A stretch of 58,379 nt of DNA, taken from positions 1 to 58,379 of the forward strand of contig JBDROX010000003.1 of assembly GCA_043809645.1 (NCBI GenBank). Reading direction: 5' to 3'. The position numbers were made by a program, and so were the translations under genes. Shown here one piece after another: positions 33,886 to 43,055 of this stretch (within the stretch, counting starts at the first letter, position 1; every line of letters begins with the position of its first letter). Origin of the DNA: JBDROX01 sp043809645 (GTDB taxonomy: Bacteria > Patescibacteriota > Patescibacteriia > Magasanikbacterales > UBA922). The notes under the pieces were generated by a model. That model was not told the origin of the DNA, ran no database searches, and saw nothing but the letters and a program-made list of their open reading frames with translations.

Positions 33886-35007
33886 ATGAAATTCGTTTGC
33901 ACAAAAGAAAACCTAACACGTGTACTTGAGGGGTGCAGTGGGGTGACAAACAAGCAAGCCCATCTGCCCATTCTCTCGAATGTTCTTTTTGAGACTGACG
34001 AATCGGGCGTTCGTGTAGTAGTGACGAATCTAGAGATTGCAATCAAGGCACATCTCAGGGCAAAAGTTGAAAACAAGGGAAGTTTCACTGTTCCTGCAAA
34101 AACACTTATCGACTATGTTAGGCTTTTGTCAGAGGATCAAGTTCATATTGAACTTCAGGAAAACCAACTCATAGTTCAGTCTGGATCCTCGAGTACAAAA
34201 ATAAAGGGTACGCCAGCTGATGAGTTTCCTGTCATTCCTGAGATCGAGGAAACGATTGCGTACACTATTCGAGAAGATGTTCTCAGGGATGGAATCGGAA
34301 AGACAGCAATAGCGGCTGCAAAGAATGAAATTCGACCAGAACTTTCTGGTGTGTATTGTAAATTCTTTGGTACTGAAACAGGCCTTACGATGGCTGCTAC
34401 AGACTCGTATAGGCTGGCAGAGACTAAAATTCCAATATCTCAGGGGCAGGAGGAATTCACATGTATCGTTCCGGCCCAATCAATGTATGAGATTTCCAAG
34501 CTTCTTTCTGGCGATAAGAGTGAGGGAGAAAAAGAAGGTGTTCGTATTTGGCTGAGTGACAGTCAAATAGGTGTGAGGTATGGTGTGTTTGAAATGACGA
34601 GTAGGCTGATTGATGGAACATATCCAGACTATACACAGATCATTCCGAGTGAGTTCAAAACGACCACTGAACTACCTCTGGATGTCTTGGTAAAAAAAAT
34701 AAAAGCAGCAAGCCTTTTTACAACGACAGGCGTGAACGCTGTCTCTTTTGATTTGAATGTTGAACAAGGAACTGTTGGTATTTCTTCCACAAGCACTCAG
34801 ACAGGAGAGCATACTTCAGAGGTGGATGCACTGGTAGTAGGTGATGAAAATTCGATTCTCCTTAACCATCGCTATGTGCTAGACGGTCTTGGGCAGATAG
34901 AAACGGACATTGTTGAGTTCTGTGTGAATGGCTCTGATGCTCCATGCCTCTTTCGACCGAAGGGGAGTGAAAACTATCTGTACATTGTGATGCCTATTAG
35001 ACAATAG
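33886..35007 (+). CDS. dnaN: DNA polymerase III beta sliding clamp
   Basis: 373 residues. MKFVCTKENLTRVLEGCSGV opens domain 1; the three repeated clamp folds follow, with FPVIPEIEE, AATDSYRLAETK, YPDYTQIIP and the C-terminal LYIVMPIR typical of DnaN. SD GAGAAGAGG precedes the ATG, one of the few native genes here with one. It lies inside or beside the origin. Terminator at 35023. Confidence 0.97.
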   Translation: MKFVCTKENLTRVLEGCSGVTNKQAHLPILSNVLFETDESGVRVVVTNLEIAIKAHLRAKVENKGSFTVPAKTLIDYVRLLSEDQVHIELQENQLIVQSGSSSTKIKGTPADEFPVIPEIEETIAYTIREDVLRDGIGKTAIAAAKNEIRPELSGVYCKFFGTETGLTMAATDSYRLAETKIPISQGQEEFTCIVPAQSMYEISKLLSGDKSEGEKEGVRIWLSDSQIGVRYGVFEMTSRLIDGTYPDYTQIIPSEFKTTTELPLDVLVKKIKAASLFTTTGVNAVSFDLNVEQGTVGISSTSTQTGEHTSEVDALVVGDENSILLNHRYVLDGLGQIETDIVEFCVNGSDAPCLFRPKGSENYLYIVMPIRQ

Positions 35008-35022
35008 TAAAACTTTGCATTT

Positions 35023-35050
35023 AAAAAAACACCATCGCGGTGTTTTTTTG
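35023..35050. terminator. Bidirectional terminator after dnaN
   Basis: AAAAAAACACCA - TCGC - GGTGTTTTTTTG. Confidence 0.8.
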
Positions 35051-35057
35051 TTTATGA

Positions 35058-35636
35058 TTATTGGTCGATCCTTTCTGCAATTGTAGGGTAGAGGATCCTA
35101 AACTCTTCTGTGAGTTCGCATGGCTCCATGCATGTTGGTAGCCACCAGTCTGGCTCTTCTCCCTTTTTACCATAAAGAAATCCACGGTGCCCTGTTTCAA
35201 ACACAGAGACAATCTCGTATGGCTCTCCGCTCTGTGATGGCGCTGTAATGAACATAGATACGAGTTGATTTTCGTCAGCACTGTGGTAGTCAATGTAGGG
35301 GCTGAGAAGAAATCTTTCCAGGAAAGCTTTGTCGTTTTCAGAAAGAAGCTCTTCTCTTCCGTATGCAATGACAGGGAGCGGAAGTGTATTCTCTCCTGCT
35401 TGAAGCTTGGTGATGTGTTGTCTGAGCTCTTCGTTTTCTTTTTTGAGCCTGTCTAATTCACTCATTTGTATATTTCCTTCAATATTTGATCTTGTGGTGG
35501 TATTCATGATTTCTGGGGCTGCTCTGTAAAAGAAAAAATACATAAAACCAAGGAGTAGGAAAAGGCATAGGGCAATAATAAGGAGGGTGCCTCGTCCGTC
35601 GCCAAAGGAGGTTTTATGCAAGCCTTGTGGATCCAT
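35058..35636 (-). CDS. Hypothetical single-pass membrane protein
   Basis: 192 residues. Helix TLLIIALCLFLLLGFMYFFF near residues 17-36; then a coiled coil (LDRLKKENEELRQHITKLQ) and a globular C-terminal domain (VIAYGREELLSENDKAFLE; DWWLPTCMEPCELTEEF). N-in, C-out is likely. It begins 11 bases after the PBP1a stop, so the two probably form an operon and it may assist peptidoglycan synthesis. No family is recognised. Confidence 0.65.
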   Translation of the reverse strand: MDPQGLHKTSFGDGRGTLLIIALCLFLLLGFMYFFFYRAAPEIMNTTTRSNIEGNIQMSELDRLKKENEELRQHITKLQAGENTLPLPVIAYGREELLSENDKAFLERFLLSPYIDYHSADENQLVSMFITAPSQSGEPYEIVSVFETGHRGFLYGKKGEEPDWWLPTCMEPCELTEEFRILYPTIAERIDQ

Positions 35637-35647
35637 AGAATTGTTGG

Positions 35648-38600
35648 TTATTGTACGGTAAGGGAAATATAATCTCCTTGGCCGGGAACGCCACCCTCGA
35701 GGTTGGTGCTTGCCGAGAGTGTCCAGTTTCCCAACTCTGGTGCTGTCCAGTGCACTGGAATCTGGTTATTAAAAAGGTTGCCAAAGGAATCAATTGTCTG
35801 AATCTTTTTTTTCTCTCCTTCTTCCCTCTGCTCGAAAATATCAATTGAAAGAATTTTCTCAAGCTTTGTGTGGTTAAGGAGGAGGGTCGTTTCAGTGTCT
35901 GCGCCGTTTATATCTCTATTTTCTCCCACCCAGGAAACGCCGGGTGAGATAGAGAGTCCTTCAAAAAGGAATGGGATATTTTCTTCCACGTGGTTTCCAA
36001 CATCATCTTCGACAGTGATGGTGAGTGTGTGCGCGCCAGGGTCGAGCTCGTTGGCAGTGTAGCTGAGGTTAAAAGGGTGTTCGTGGATGACTCCTATATA
36101 TTTTCCATCAAGTCTGTAGGATACTTTTTCAACACCACGCTTTGCGCTTACGCGAATATCTGTGTCAATCTGCCTAGATGTTAGTGTCGAGCTGGATACT
36201 GGAAAAACAACCTCTAGTGTTGGGATGAGCTCGAGTGAATGAGCATCATCATACTCTGTTGGGGGATCTTCAAAGCTTACGTCCCATTCTGGATCCTCTT
36301 CTTTTTTTCTTGCAATCCAATCCTGTATCCCTCTCTCCCATGCTTCGTACTGCGGATCACCCTGTGGATTTTTTGGAATAGGGCCACGAGGATCACTCTT
36401 CACAACATAATGAAGAATATTGTGTGGGTGAATATATGTCCGCTCAACTATATATTTTTCCGGAGTAGAGGTGGAAGCAAGCTTTCCTGTAACCTTGTCA
36501 ATTTTGAGTGTCACGCCTCCGCCTTTTGATCCTCGGAGAACCGCCTTCTCTGCATCATTTTTTGGTGGAGCTGGGAACTCTTCGTTGTCAGTGCCTTCGA
36601 GGGCTTCTCTCATGAAAGCATTCCAGATTGGGCCTGCAACTTTGCTTCCGCCAAAACCACGCTTCATTGGGGTGTTGTCTGTGTTTCCTGCCCACACACC
36701 GGCCGCAAGGCTCGGTGTGTATCCAATGGCCCACGCATCAACGTAATTATTTGTTGTTCCGGTCTTGGCTGCAACAGTCCGACCTGGGAGTGTGAGAACG
36801 CTTCCTCTGCCAAATGCGTACGCACGTGCATCATCATCGCTCAGCACATTTGATATAGTTGCTGTTATTTTGCTATTGAGCACTCTCTCACCGTTCTCCT
36901 GCTTCCATTCTTGGAGAACATCACCTCTGTTGTCTTCAACTTTGAGAATGGAAACCGGCTCATGCTTGAGTCCATTATTTGCAAGAACAGAAAATGCGGC
37001 TACATGATCAAGAAGCTTTACCTCTCCGCCGCCAAGTACTAGGGAGAGTCCCGCACTTGAGTCTGTGAAAGTCGTATAACCAAGTCTTCTTGCAAAAGAA
37101 ATTGCTTCATCAACACCTACAAGATATAGTGTCTTAACAGCGGGGATGTTCTTTGATCCTTGGAGTGCCATGCGGATCGTGATTGGCCCATGCTCTTTCA
37201 GGTCGTAGTTGAGTGGGGTATATGGACGGCCTGACGCTGCAAAGTTCGTGATCACATCAAAGAGAATGGTCTCTGGCGTGTATCCTTTTTCAAATGCAGC
37301 AGTGTAGACAATTGGTTTGAATGATGATCCTGGCTGTCTTTTTCCAAGTGTGGCAACATTGAACTGTCCGTCGATTTCTTCGTTTTCAAAATTCTTTGAT
37401 CCTACCATGGCGAGTATGTGTCCAGTGCCTGGCTCAATGGCAACAAGGGAGGTATTGTCTGCATCAGCTTCTTCTAATGACTTTGATCCAACCTCATCAA
37501 TTATTTTTTCTGCTATCTTTTGCTTCTCCCAGTCGAGCGAAGTGATAACCTTGAGTCCTCCAGTGTCAACAGTTTGTTCTCCATATTCTTCAACGAGCTT
37601 CTCACGAACATAGAGGACGAAATGCGGAGCCTTGATGTCTCCAAAGTGTCTCTCGAGTGTGAGCTCTTTTGCTTGCGCATCATTTTTTTCTTCTTCGGAA
37701 ATATATCCTTCCTCAAACATTCTTCGGAGGACGAAGTTGCGTCTTGTTTTTAGGGCCTCTCTATCAGAAAGGTAGGTGCTCGGCGCTTTTGGAAGTCCTC
37801 CTAGTGTTGCCAGCTCATGAAGCTCGAGGTCTCCGACATCTTTTCCAAAGTAACTCTGGGCTGCAGCCTGCACACCATAGTTAGTAGATCCATACGGGAT
37901 TTCATTAAAGTAAATTTTGAGTATTTGGTCTTTTGTATATTTTTGTTCGAGTCTAACAGACAAAATTGCTTCTTTGAGTTTTCTTTTAAAGCTTCTCTCA
38001 CCAGTGAGAATTGCATTCTTGACCAGTTGCTGGGTGAGTGTAGAAGTTCCAGCAATTTTTTTCTTGGTAAATACTCCAGTCACAAAAGCACGGATGATAC
38101 TAAGTGGGCGAATGCCGTGGTGTTCATAAAATTTTGTATCCTCTGTGGCAATGACTGCTTGGATGAGTGTTTCTGGGATACTCTCAAACTCGATAATAGT
38201 TCTTTTTTGGTCTGAAAAAATTTCATAGAGGAGCGTCTCTCCTGTGCGGTCATAAATTTTCGTACTCTCAGCAACCTTTCGATCAGTGAGTCTGTCTGGG
38301 TCTGGGAGGTCTCGGCTGATCCAGACTGTGTAGAGCACACCAACAATGACAACAATAACAAAAAGTATGAGTCCGCTTGAGAATATTTTTTTGAAGAATC
38401 TCCCGCCAGACCCTTCTTGACCTCTTGGGCGTCTTCCCCAAAGCCAGCCTAGGGCGCGAAAGAAGCCGCGAACAATAGCCCAGGTAGCTTTTAAGGGAAA
38501 AAGAAGAATGCCCAAGTTGAAAGGTGTCTTTATGACTGTTTTTCTTTTTGATTCTTGAGGCTTTTTTTTTCGGTTTGGCCTTATTTCTTCCTCGATCCCA

Positions 38601-38698
38601 GAGAGCCGTGGGGATACTTCTTTTCTTTTTGGCATTTGCTCTGGTTCATCTGGGTCAATATATCCATATGACCGTCGTTCTGGACGCTTATGTTTCAT
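35648..38698 (-). CDS. Class A penicillin-binding protein (PBP1a-like) with Ig-like C-terminus
   Basis: 1016 residues. Basic cytoplasmic N-terminus (about 110 residues), membrane helix (LILFVIVVIVGVLYTVWI), GT51 glycosyltransferase (VIATEDTKFYEHHGI; TLTQQLVKNAIL; KDQILKIYFNEIPYG), transpeptidase with SxxK in QPGSSFKPIVYTA and KTG in AAKTGTTNNYVDAW, then about 300 extra C-terminal residues with Ig/cadherin-like strands (YRLDGKYIGVIHEHPFNL; ITVEDDVGN). Polymerises and cross-links peptidoglycan. The C-terminal module may bind wall polymers. Confidence 0.93.
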   Translation of the reverse strand: MKHKRPERRSYGYIDPDEPEQMPKRKEVSPRLSGIEEEIRPNRKKKPQESKRKTVIKTPFNLGILLFPLKATWAIVRGFFRALGWLWGRRPRGQEGSGGRFFKKIFSSGLILFVIVVIVGVLYTVWISRDLPDPDRLTDRKVAESTKIYDRTGETLLYEIFSDQKRTIIEFESIPETLIQAVIATEDTKFYEHHGIRPLSIIRAFVTGVFTKKKIAGTSTLTQQLVKNAILTGERSFKRKLKEAILSVRLEQKYTKDQILKIYFNEIPYGSTNYGVQAAAQSYFGKDVGDLELHELATLGGLPKAPSTYLSDREALKTRRNFVLRRMFEEGYISEEEKNDAQAKELTLERHFGDIKAPHFVLYVREKLVEEYGEQTVDTGGLKVITSLDWEKQKIAEKIIDEVGSKSLEEADADNTSLVAIEPGTGHILAMVGSKNFENEEIDGQFNVATLGKRQPGSSFKPIVYTAAFEKGYTPETILFDVITNFAASGRPYTPLNYDLKEHGPITIRMALQGSKNIPAVKTLYLVGVDEAISFARRLGYTTFTDSSAGLSLVLGGGEVKLLDHVAAFSVLANNGLKHEPVSILKVEDNRGDVLQEWKQENGERVLNSKITATISNVLSDDDARAYAFGRGSVLTLPGRTVAAKTGTTNNYVDAWAIGYTPSLAAGVWAGNTDNTPMKRGFGGSKVAGPIWNAFMREALEGTDNEEFPAPPKNDAEKAVLRGSKGGGVTLKIDKVTGKLASTSTPEKYIVERTYIHPHNILHYVVKSDPRGPIPKNPQGDPQYEAWERGIQDWIARKKEEDPEWDVSFEDPPTEYDDAHSLELIPTLEVVFPVSSSTLTSRQIDTDIRVSAKRGVEKVSYRLDGKYIGVIHEHPFNLSYTANELDPGAHTLTITVEDDVGNHVEENIPFLFEGLSISPGVSWVGENRDINGADTETTLLLNHTKLEKILSIDIFEQREEGEKKKIQTIDSFGNLFNNQIPVHWTAPELGNWTLSASTNLEGGVPGQGDYISLTVQ

Positions 38699-39007
38699 AC
38701 AAAGTATGGCTTATCTAAGCTAAAAAATAGAGTCTTCTGAATCTGCTCTTATTGTACCATATTTTTGTTCTAGAACAAGTGGGCGGGCTCATAAGGATTG
38801 ACAAAAGCATGAATTTGTGATATACTTTTTAGTTCGTATAGAGAGATGCAGATTGAACCTTTGGTATTTCTAGGGCGAGCCTGTTGATAACTCGAGAGAT
38901 ATTTTCTCTCTATTCAGCAGAAAAAATGAATAGTCATATAATATTTAACCCAATCCCTCACATCTTGTGTTATAATTTTGCACTAGGGTGGGGATTGGTA
39001 CAACTCT
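38699..39007 (+). promoter_or_regulatory. Intergenic region with promoters of the 3D-domain gene
   Basis: No gene. A near-consensus promoter TTGACA (38798-38803), 17 bases, TATACT (38821-38826), and a second -10 TATAAT at 38971-38976. If the first is used, a 180-base leader results; it holds AGAGAGA/TCTCTCT pairing but no recognisable riboswitch. Confidence 0.6.
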
Positions 39008-39550
39008 ATGAAATTTTTACTGAAGATTGATGTTATGAAGTACACACACCTGGCTGTCACGTCTCTCGTCATTGTAACTGTCCTGACAGGTATTCTGACC
39101 CCGTGGTCAGTAAATACGAAGACGCAGGCCTTTATGGAGGATGTGTTTTTTCCACAGACTCACAACACATTTCCTCTTTCTGGTGAAAAAGAACCTGCAT
39201 ATACGAAGTGGGTTCGCGCTACCGCATATTCAAGTGATCCGTGGCAGACTGACTCAACACCGTGTCTCCCTGCAATGAATTTCGATATGTGTGAGCATTA
39301 CGAGAACTATGGGCTTGAAGACACCATTGCTGCTAATTTTCTTCCACTTGGAACGAAGGTACGGCTTCCCGAGCTCTATGGCGACAAGGTCTTCACTGTC
39401 CGTGACCGTATGAATGTCAGATATAATGGAACCAATCGTATTGATGTCTGGATAGGATCAGAGACTCCTGAAAATCAGGAGATCATCAAAAAGGCAAAGT
39501 CAAAAGCGCTTGCGTTCGGAACCAAGAGCCTGAAGATGGAAGTCTTTTAA
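39008..39550 (+). CDS. 3D-domain (double-psi beta-barrel) secreted protein
   Basis: 180 residues; ATG 39035 is an alternative start. N-terminal signal/anchor (LAVTSLVIVTVLTGIL). The 3D domain: VRATAYSSDPWQTDSTPCLP, then FLPLGTKVRLPELYGDKVFT and VRDRMNVRYNGTNRIDVW, where three Asp residues mark the family. Relatives are lytic transglycosylase-like or Rpf/YabE-type wall enzymes. It is probably involved in peptidoglycan remodelling. Confidence 0.85.
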   Translation: MKFLLKIDVMKYTHLAVTSLVIVTVLTGILTPWSVNTKTQAFMEDVFFPQTHNTFPLSGEKEPAYTKWVRATAYSSDPWQTDSTPCLPAMNFDMCEHYENYGLEDTIAANFLPLGTKVRLPELYGDKVFTVRDRMNVRYNGTNRIDVWIGSETPENQEIIKKAKSKALAFGTKSLKMEVF

Positions 39551-39572
39551 ACACAAGTCACAAGACACGATT

Positions 39573-39602
39573 CAAAAAACTTCCCATGTGGGGAGTTTTT
39601 GT
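39573..39602 (+). terminator. Terminator of the 3D-domain gene
   Basis: CAAAAAACTTCCC - ATGT - GGGGAGTTTTTG. Confidence 0.8.
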
Positions 39603-39646
39603 TTGGGTTGAAAAAAGATAGGCGCTATGTTATCCTTTTGTCGTAT

Positions 39647-39718
39647 GGTACCGTAGCCAAGTGGCAAGGCAGGGGTCTGCAAAACCTCTATTCGTGGGTT
39701 CGATTCCCGCCGGTACCT
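39647..39718 (+). tRNA. tRNA-Cys (GCA)
   Basis: Acceptor GGTACCG/CGGTACC, discriminator U (usual for Cys), anticodon loop TCTGCAAAA region with GCA. Confidence 0.95.
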
Positions 39719-39721
39719 CTG

Positions 39722-39752
39722 AAAAGGCCCGATTGATTTTCGGGTTTTTTTG
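39722..39752 (+). terminator. Terminator after tRNA-Cys
   Basis: AAAAGGCCCGA - TTGATTT - TCGGGTTTTTTT. Confidence 0.8.
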
Positions 39753-39805
39753 TTGAAATAATGTTGTTAGCGTGGTAAAAAGACAAGGGTACAAAGGAGG
39801 TTGTT

Positions 39806-40126
39806 GTGGATCTTCGAAAGAATATTGTGATCATGGCAAAACACGCGACTGCGGAGTGTCGTGTTCGAAAGAAGTGGGGTTTCGTCACGACGCGTGTCCG
39901 GATCATGAAAGCACTTCGGCCATTCATGGGTGGGTCGGCTTGCTTTCTAGGTCTGGTCCGGGAGCTTTATGAGATCGTTCGGAGTGCGGACGGCCTGCTC
40001 TATGGTGTGTTCTCGCCAGAGAAGACGCAGCCTATCCGAGTGATCGAGCTCTTCCATATCTTGGCAGAGCAGCCAGAGCTCTACCCAGAGGACAAGATTC
40101 TGGTGGCTGTTTGTCATTCAGCGTGA
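39806..40126 (+). CDS. Orphan 106-residue protein (unit G)
   Basis: GTG start 5-6 bases after AAAGGAGG. Sequence VDLRKNIVIMAKHATAECR, then KALRPFMGGSACFLGLV and SPEKTQPIRVIELFHILAEQ; mixed alpha/beta, soluble, no recognised family. GC-balanced codons. A weak promoter (TTGAAA 39753-39758, 17 bases, TAAAAA) overlaps the preceding terminator's U-tract. It ends in TGA and is followed by the GC hairpin at 40151-40179. Confidence 0.6.
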   Translation: MDLRKNIVIMAKHATAECRVRKKWGFVTTRVRIMKALRPFMGGSACFLGLVRELYEIVRSADGLLYGVFSPEKTQPIRVIELFHILAEQPELYPEDKILVAVCHSA

Positions 40127-40150
40127 TCATCACAGGAGGAAAAAGGAGGT

Positions 40151-40179
40151 CTCCCGACTGCCTTCGAGTCAGTCGGGAG
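40151..40179 (+). terminator. GC hairpin after unit G, then a U-tailed hairpin
   Basis: CTCCCGACTG and CAGTCGGGAG (40170-40179) pair perfectly but have no U-tract. About 15 bases later AACATCA-TACA-TGTGGTGTT with eight T (40191-40218) follows. Confidence 0.6.
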
Positions 40180-40245
40180 CATTCAAAAGAACATCATACA
40201 TGTGGTGTTTTTTTTATTTTCCTGCCATGCTACAATTCATACTGT

Positions 40246-42915
40246 ATGAAACAGAAAACATTTGTTATCATTGATGGTAATGCAATTATTCATCGTGGAT
40301 ATCATGCACTTCCGCCGTTTACAGTTGACGGTGTTCTTGTGAATGCTGTATTTGGATTCACTTCGATTTTGCTCAAAGTAATAAACGAACTTAAACCTGA
40401 CTATATTGCCGTGAGTTTTGATGTGGCTGGAAAAACATTCCGTGATGACATATATGAGGATTACAAAGCGACCAGAGAAAAGGCAGACGATGATCTCTAT
40501 GCTCAGATTCCACTGGTATATGATGTGGTGAATGCATTTAATATTCCGGTGTATACAAAGGAAGGTTTTGAAGCTGATGATGTGATAGGGACTATTAGTA
40601 AAAAGTTGAAAGTTGAAAGTGAAAATATAAAGACTGTCATAGTGACAGGAGATATGGATCTTTTGCAGCTCGTTGATGAAACGACGTTTGTCTTTGCTCC
40701 GAAGAAAGGGGTGTCAGATGTTGCGTTCTATGGAGTGGATGAAGTGGTCGAAAAGTATGGGTTTGGTCCAGAGCATGTGACAGACTATAAAGCACTGCGG
40801 GGCGATGCGTCAGACAATATTCCTGGTGTGAAAGGAGTCGGTGATAAGGGAGCAAAAGAACTTATTGAAAAATTTGGCTCAATTGAAAATGTACTTCGTG
40901 CTGTGAAGAGAGATAAAGAGATAGGAGATAAAATTAAACCAGCTCTTGTAAAGAAACTTACCGAAGGAGAAAAAGATGCAAGAATGAGCAAGGAGCTGGC
41001 AACGATCGTGAGAGATGTAAAAGGGCTGAATTTCGATCTAAAGAAATGTGTGACACAAGAGTATGATCGCGAGGAGATAATAGGACTTCTAAGAAAATTT
41101 GAATTTTATTCACTTATAAAGAGGCTTCCGGGATCAGAATCGACGAACATCGAACATCGAACATCGAACAAAACAAAAGTGTTATCAAATAAAATACAGA
41201 TAGTTGATAATTCAAGCATTGGGACATTCTTGAAAGAGATTAAGAACGAAAAGGTGTTCGCTTGTCGAGAAATTTTGAGTGGAAATGACGTACTGACAAG
41301 TGAATTGACTGGTTTTGTTTTTGTTTTAGCAGGAAAAGCTTATTTTGTAAAGAAGGATTCTTCTGTTTTAAAGATTTTTAGCGACAAAACAAAAACAATT
41401 GTGGGGCATGATATAAAGCAGCTTGTGAAAGCTTTGCTTGTACAGAATGTGGGGGTGGGCTGTGAACTCTTTGACATCATGATTGCATCATATCTTCTCA
41501 ACTCAAGTACACGCGCGCATGGCATGGCAGCGATTGCGCTCAGAGAACTCGGAAAAGAATTACCAGCCGCATCGAATCAAGAGAGTCTCTTTGGGACAGA
41601 TCCACAGGTGGTTGCAGACGAACTCTCGCTCATGCTGGAGGTGCAGGAGACATATTCGAAGAAGCTAAAAGAGATGGATGACGAGGGGCTCTTCAAAAAA
41701 GTAGAGATGGCACTGGTGCCAGTGCTCGCAGATGTAGAGCTCCAAGGTGTTGCAGTGGACACAAAGATGCTTGGCGAACTTTCTGTTGACGCAGCAGAAA
41801 CGATTAAGAACCTTCAGAAAAAGATCTGGAGAGAGGCGGGTGAGGAATTCAATGTTGCTTCATCTGTCCAACTCCGTGAAATACTTTTTGAAAGAATGGG
41901 TCTTCCTTCAGAAGGAATTAAAAAAGGAAAGACAGGCTATTCAACAGCAGCGTCAGAGCTCGAGAAACTCCATGGTATTCATCCTATTATTGAGCACATC
42001 GAGCAATTCCGCGAGGTAGAGAAACTCAGGAATACATATATAGATGTACTACCAACGCTTATTAATAAAAAAACAGGAAGAATTCACACAGATTTCAATC
42101 AGGCAGTGACGTCCACAGGAAGACTCTCTAGCTCAAATCCAAATTTGCAAAATATTCCAATTCGGACAGAACTTGGAAAGAAAGTACGCGAATCATTCAT
42201 TGCAGAAAAAGGATATACGCTCATTGCAGCAGATTATTCTCAGATTGAACTTCGCATTGTTGCCTCACTCGCCAAGGACAAAGAATTAATTAAGATTTTT
42301 AGTAAAGGTGAGGACGTTCACAGGGCAACGGCTGCTGTTATTAATGGTGTTCCACTAGATGAAGTGACGAAAGAGATGAGAAGCAGGGCGAAGGCAGTGA
42401 ATTTTGGTGTGCTCTATGGTATGGGGGCATTCGGTCTCGCGTCACGAACCGGAATATCTAGGTGGGAAGCACAGGAATTCATCCATGAGTACTTCGAGGT
42501 TTTTTCTGGTGTGAAAACATATCTCGATAGAGTGCTCAAACAAGCAAAGAAAGATGGATATGTAGAGACACTTTTCGGTAGAAGAAGATATATTCCAGAG
42601 TTGAAGGCTCCAAACAGGCAAGTGAGGGCGTCAGGTGAGCGCATGGCGATCAATATGCCAATCCAGGGGACTGCAGCAGACCTCATGAAGATGGCAATGA
42701 TTGCGGTTCATGAAAACATGAGATCATCTAAACATTTAAATAAAGATGTAAAGATGATTTTACAAGTACACGATGAGGTTGTGCTTGAAGTGAAGATAGG
42801 GCTTGAGAAAGAGATTGCTGCACTTGTGAAGAAGGAAATGGAAGGAGTGGTGAAACTCGATGTGCCAGTAGAGGTTGATGTTCATGTTGGGAAGAGGTGG
42901 GGAAAACTAAAGTAA
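40246..42915 (+). CDS. polA: DNA polymerase I
   Basis: 889 residues; ATG 40246 lies about 10 bases after the -10-like TACAAT and has no SD, so it may be leaderless. 5'-nuclease domain: VIIDGNAIIHRGYHALPPF, DYKALRGDASDNIPGVKG. The 3'-exonuclease-like domain lacks the DxE catalytic motif (FACREILSGND), so proofreading is probably lost. Polymerase: motif A AADYSQIELRI, motif B RAKAVNFGVLYG, motif C QVHDEVVLEV. Two in-frame repeat insertions are seen: KKLKVESEN (about 40600) and NIEHRTSN (about 41150). No terminator is obvious after it. Confidence 0.95.
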   Translation: MKQKTFVIIDGNAIIHRGYHALPPFTVDGVLVNAVFGFTSILLKVINELKPDYIAVSFDVAGKTFRDDIYEDYKATREKADDDLYAQIPLVYDVVNAFNIPVYTKEGFEADDVIGTISKKLKVESENIKTVIVTGDMDLLQLVDETTFVFAPKKGVSDVAFYGVDEVVEKYGFGPEHVTDYKALRGDASDNIPGVKGVGDKGAKELIEKFGSIENVLRAVKRDKEIGDKIKPALVKKLTEGEKDARMSKELATIVRDVKGLNFDLKKCVTQEYDREEIIGLLRKFEFYSLIKRLPGSESTNIEHRTSNKTKVLSNKIQIVDNSSIGTFLKEIKNEKVFACREILSGNDVLTSELTGFVFVLAGKAYFVKKDSSVLKIFSDKTKTIVGHDIKQLVKALLVQNVGVGCELFDIMIASYLLNSSTRAHGMAAIALRELGKELPAASNQESLFGTDPQVVADELSLMLEVQETYSKKLKEMDDEGLFKKVEMALVPVLADVELQGVAVDTKMLGELSVDAAETIKNLQKKIWREAGEEFNVASSVQLREILFERMGLPSEGIKKGKTGYSTAASELEKLHGIHPIIEHIEQFREVEKLRNTYIDVLPTLINKKTGRIHTDFNQAVTSTGRLSSSNPNLQNIPIRTELGKKVRESFIAEKGYTLIAADYSQIELRIVASLAKDKELIKIFSKGEDVHRATAAVINGVPLDEVTKEMRSRAKAVNFGVLYGMGAFGLASRTGISRWEAQEFIHEYFEVFSGVKTYLDRVLKQAKKDGYVETLFGRRRYIPELKAPNRQVRASGERMAINMPIQGTAADLMKMAMIAVHENMRSSKHLNKDVKMILQVHDEVVLEVKIGLEKEIAALVKKEMEGVVKLDVPVEVDVHVGKRWGKLK

Positions 42916-43030
42916 TTTCAAATTTTCAGGGAACACTACTGCTCATGGTGCTAATTCATCAAATTTCTAATCAGATTCAAAAAAACCAAATAAAGACTAT
43001 TGATTTTTTGGAATCTCTATGATATATATA

Positions 43031-43054
43031 ACTACTCTAAATCAGTAGTTTTTT
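43031..43054 (+). terminator. Hairpin directly before the U32 start codon
   Basis: ACTACT - CTAAATC - AGTAGTT and a T-run end one base before ATG 43056. It may be the terminator of polA or an attenuator-like element of the U32 gene; TATGAT near 43018 could be a -10 box upstream of it. Confidence 0.5.
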
Positions 43055-43055
43055 T

